Below, one piece after another: positions 5,355 to 6,576 of a stretch of 6,576 nt of DNA; the stretch's first letter is position 1, and every line of letters starts with the position of its first letter. The stretch lies in the NCBI GenBank assembly GCA_015523645.1, contig WAJY01000211.1, positions 1 to 6,576 of the forward strand, read 5' to 3'. Made by a program: the position numbers and the translations under genes. The DNA comes from Geoglobus sp. (GTDB taxonomy: Archaea > Halobacteriota > Archaeoglobi > Archaeoglobales > Archaeoglobaceae). The notes beneath the pieces were generated by a model, which ran no database searches, was not told the origin of the DNA, and worked only from the letters and a program-made list of their open reading frames with translations.

Positions 5355-6143
5355 TTGAAGTATGGGTTACTTGTAGGCATCGCATTTTTGATTGTCTCGA
5401 TAATAGTTGTTGGAGCCGTTACAGCCAAAACTGGTGAAGAGATCTTCAGCGAAAAGTGCAGTGGGTGTCACACCATAGGCGGGGGAGATGTTGCAGGCCC
5501 TGACCTTGCCGGAGTTACTGAGAGAAGGGATAAAGAGTGGCTAATAAGGATAATAACCGAGCCTGACAAGCTTGCAAGTGAAAACGATCCAATAATGAAG
5601 GATTTAATCGCAAAATATGGATTCCAGATGCCCAATCTTGGGGTGACAAGGGAAGAAGCTGAAAAGATAATTGATTTCCTTTCCCAATATTCAGGTGGTG
5701 GAAAGCCATCAGAAACAGCAACTCCGACAACCACGGCTACACCAAAAGAGACACCTCAGCCCATAGCTGGCGATCCTGTGGTTGGAAAGATGCTCTTTCT
5801 GGGTGAGGAGAGATTCCAGAATGGAGGACCACCATGCATATCATGCCATTCAATCAGAAATGCTGGGATAAATGGAGGGACTCTGGCAAAGGATCTGAGT
5901 GGCTTGTATTCAAGACTTGGTGAGAGGGGCTTGCAGGGAGCATTGAAAAGCCTTCAGTTTCCGGTGATGAAGGATGTTTACTCAGGAAAGAGCCTGACAG
6001 ATGACGAAATCGCAAATCTCATAGCGTTCTTCAGAGAAGCAGAACAGGGAAGTCCAAAAGCAGATCAGTACCCGATATCAGGTTTTGCTGTGTTTTTGAT
6101 TGCGATAATTGTTGCAGGTGTTTATTACGGGAGGGTGAAATGA
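5355..6143 (+). CDS. narC: Membrane-anchored diheme cytochrome c of the nitrate reductase operon (NarC-like)
   Basis: Electron-transfer protein on the outer face of the membrane, expected to serve the nitrate reductase encoded next. With TTG as start it has 262 aa: signal peptide 1-24 ([16 protein letters not shown], then VTA before KTGEE), first c-type domain with haem site CSGCH at 35-39 and likely Met92 ligand (FQMPNLG), then a Thr/Pro-rich linker at about 118-137. The second domain has CISCH at 161-165 and likely Met205 (FPVMKD), followed by [18 protein letters not shown]-terminal membrane helix spans about 241-257. The first gene of the Thermus narCGHJIK operon is also a membrane-bound diheme cytochrome c, which is the basis for the name. 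Its stop is 1 nt from the narG ATG, so the two are cotranscribed. Another monohaem-domain fusion such as a nitrite or NO reductase partner is possible but less fitting. Confidence 0.85.
   Translation: MKYGLLVGIAFLIVSIIVVGAVTAKTGEEIFSEKCSGCHTIGGGDVAGPDLAGVTERRDKEWLIRIITEPDKLASENDPIMKDLIAKYGFQMPNLGVTREEAEKIIDFLSQYSGGGKPSETATPTTTATPKETPQPIAGDPVVGKMLFLGEERFQNGGPPCISCHSIRNAGINGGTLAKDLSGLYSRLGERGLQGALKSLQFPVMKDVYSGKSLTDDEIANLIAFFREAEQGSPKADQYPISGFAVFLIAIIVAGVYYGRVK
6129..6138 (+). promoter_or_regulatory. Shine-Dalgarno of narG inside the narC 3' end
   Basis: GGGAGGGTGA lies within the last codons of the cytochrome gene, 6 nt before ATG 6145. A TGA at 6136-6138 in the narG frame excludes a longer N-terminus. 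Confidence 0.75.
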
Positions 6144-6144
6144 T

Positions 6145-6576
6145 ATGGCGGAAAGAATTAGAGATGTTTTTTCTCCTGAAACAAGGAGCTGGGAAGAATT
6201 TTACAGAAACAGGTGGCAGTATGATAAGGTTGTTAGGTCCACTCACGGTGTAAACTGCACAGGCAGTTGCAGTTGGTGGGTGTATGTCAAGGATGGTATC
6301 ATAACATGGGAGCTTCAGGCAACGGATTATCCAAATTTTAACTCTGAAATTCCAAATTATGAGCCAAGGGGATGTCAGAGAGGAATAAGCGCTTCCTGGT
6401 ATGTTTACAGCCCATTGAGACCCAAGTTTCCATATATAAGGGGCAGACTGCTTGATCTGTGGAGAGAGGCAAAGGAAAAGCATAACGATCCCGTTGAGGC
6501 ATGGAAGAGCATAGTTGAGGATCCAGAAAAGAGAAACAGCTACATAAAGAAAAGAGGAATGGGTGGTTTCAGAAGG
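6145..6576 (+). CDS. narG: Respiratory nitrate reductase alpha subunit, N-terminal 144 residues (runs off the window)
   Basis: Catalytic molybdopterin subunit that reduces nitrate to nitrite in anaerobic respiration; family members have about 1200 residues. The visible part holds the FS0 iron-sulfur motif [11 protein letters not shown], with His34, Cys38 and Cys42, and the fourth ligand Cys77 in EPRGCQRG. Family blocks follow in order: [17 protein letters not shown] (47-63), IPNYEPRGC, then [11 protein letters not shown] (99-109), [18 protein letters not shown] (113-130) and KKRGMGGF. His as one cluster ligand marks the NarG type rather than periplasmic NapA or formate dehydrogenase. The start is fixed by ATG 6145 with a good ribosome site and an in-frame stop just upstream. 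The N-terminus [19 protein letters not shown] has no twin-arginine motif and no hydrophobic core. narH, narJ and narI would be expected beyond the window. Confidence 0.95.
   Translation, partial: MAERIRDVFSPETRSWEEFYRNRWQYDKVVRSTHGVNCTGSCSWWVYVKDGIITWELQATDYPNFNSEIPNYEPRGCQRGISASWYVYSPLRPKFPYIRGRLLDLWREAKEKHNDPVEAWKSIVEDPEKRNSYIKKRGMGGFRR

Noticed and set aside
6031..6483. 150-codon minus-strand reading frame opposite narC and narG
   Set aside because: narG in this stretch is beyond doubt from its cluster ligands and conserved blocks; the antisense frame has no ribosome site or recognisable motif.

Overview
The window looks like a hyperthermophilic archaeal chromosome, most likely from the Archaeoglobales. 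Evidence is a tRNA-splicing endonuclease of the double-unit type, three tRNA genes without an encoded CCA and with AT-rich TATA-like boxes 26-30 nt upstream, a strong archaeal-style Shine-Dalgarno, and an archaeal IS6-type transposase remnant. The start of a respiratory nitrate reductase operon at the right end makes Ferroglobus placidus or a close relative the best guess. That species call is inference only; no database search was possible.

Left part (1-2640): a decayed IS6-family transposase is followed by a large secreted surface protein. This protein has a seven-bladed YVTN-type beta-propeller, an Ig-like domain, acidic calcium-binding repeats with an exact 84-nt period, and a C-terminal membrane segment. 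Its only intact start (GTG 638) lacks a signal peptide. A normal start with Shine-Dalgarno and a clear signal peptide lie just upstream but are split by a one-base frameshift.

Middle part (2640-3880): an RNA-maturation cluster. tRNA-Val(GAC) and endA are on the minus strand, and tRNA-Asn(GTT) is on the plus strand, divergent from endA across a 78-nt gap holding both promoters.

Graveyard (3880-5050): about 1.2 kb with no intact gene. It holds a minus-strand remnant broken by a one-base loss in an A-run, and a plus-strand remnant of a helix-turn-helix plus cysteine-rich protein read through three frames and several stops. The 3' ends of tRNA-Asn and tRNA-Gly(TCC) both point into it.

Right part (5160-6576): start of a nar operon. 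A membrane-anchored diheme cytochrome c (narC-like) is followed after one base by narG, which runs off the window end. The cytochrome-first order resembles the narCGHJIK operon of Thermus. The NarG N-terminus keeps the His/Cys ligands of the FS0 [4Fe-4S] cluster but shows no twin-arginine signal, so the side of the membrane on which nitrate is reduced is an open question.
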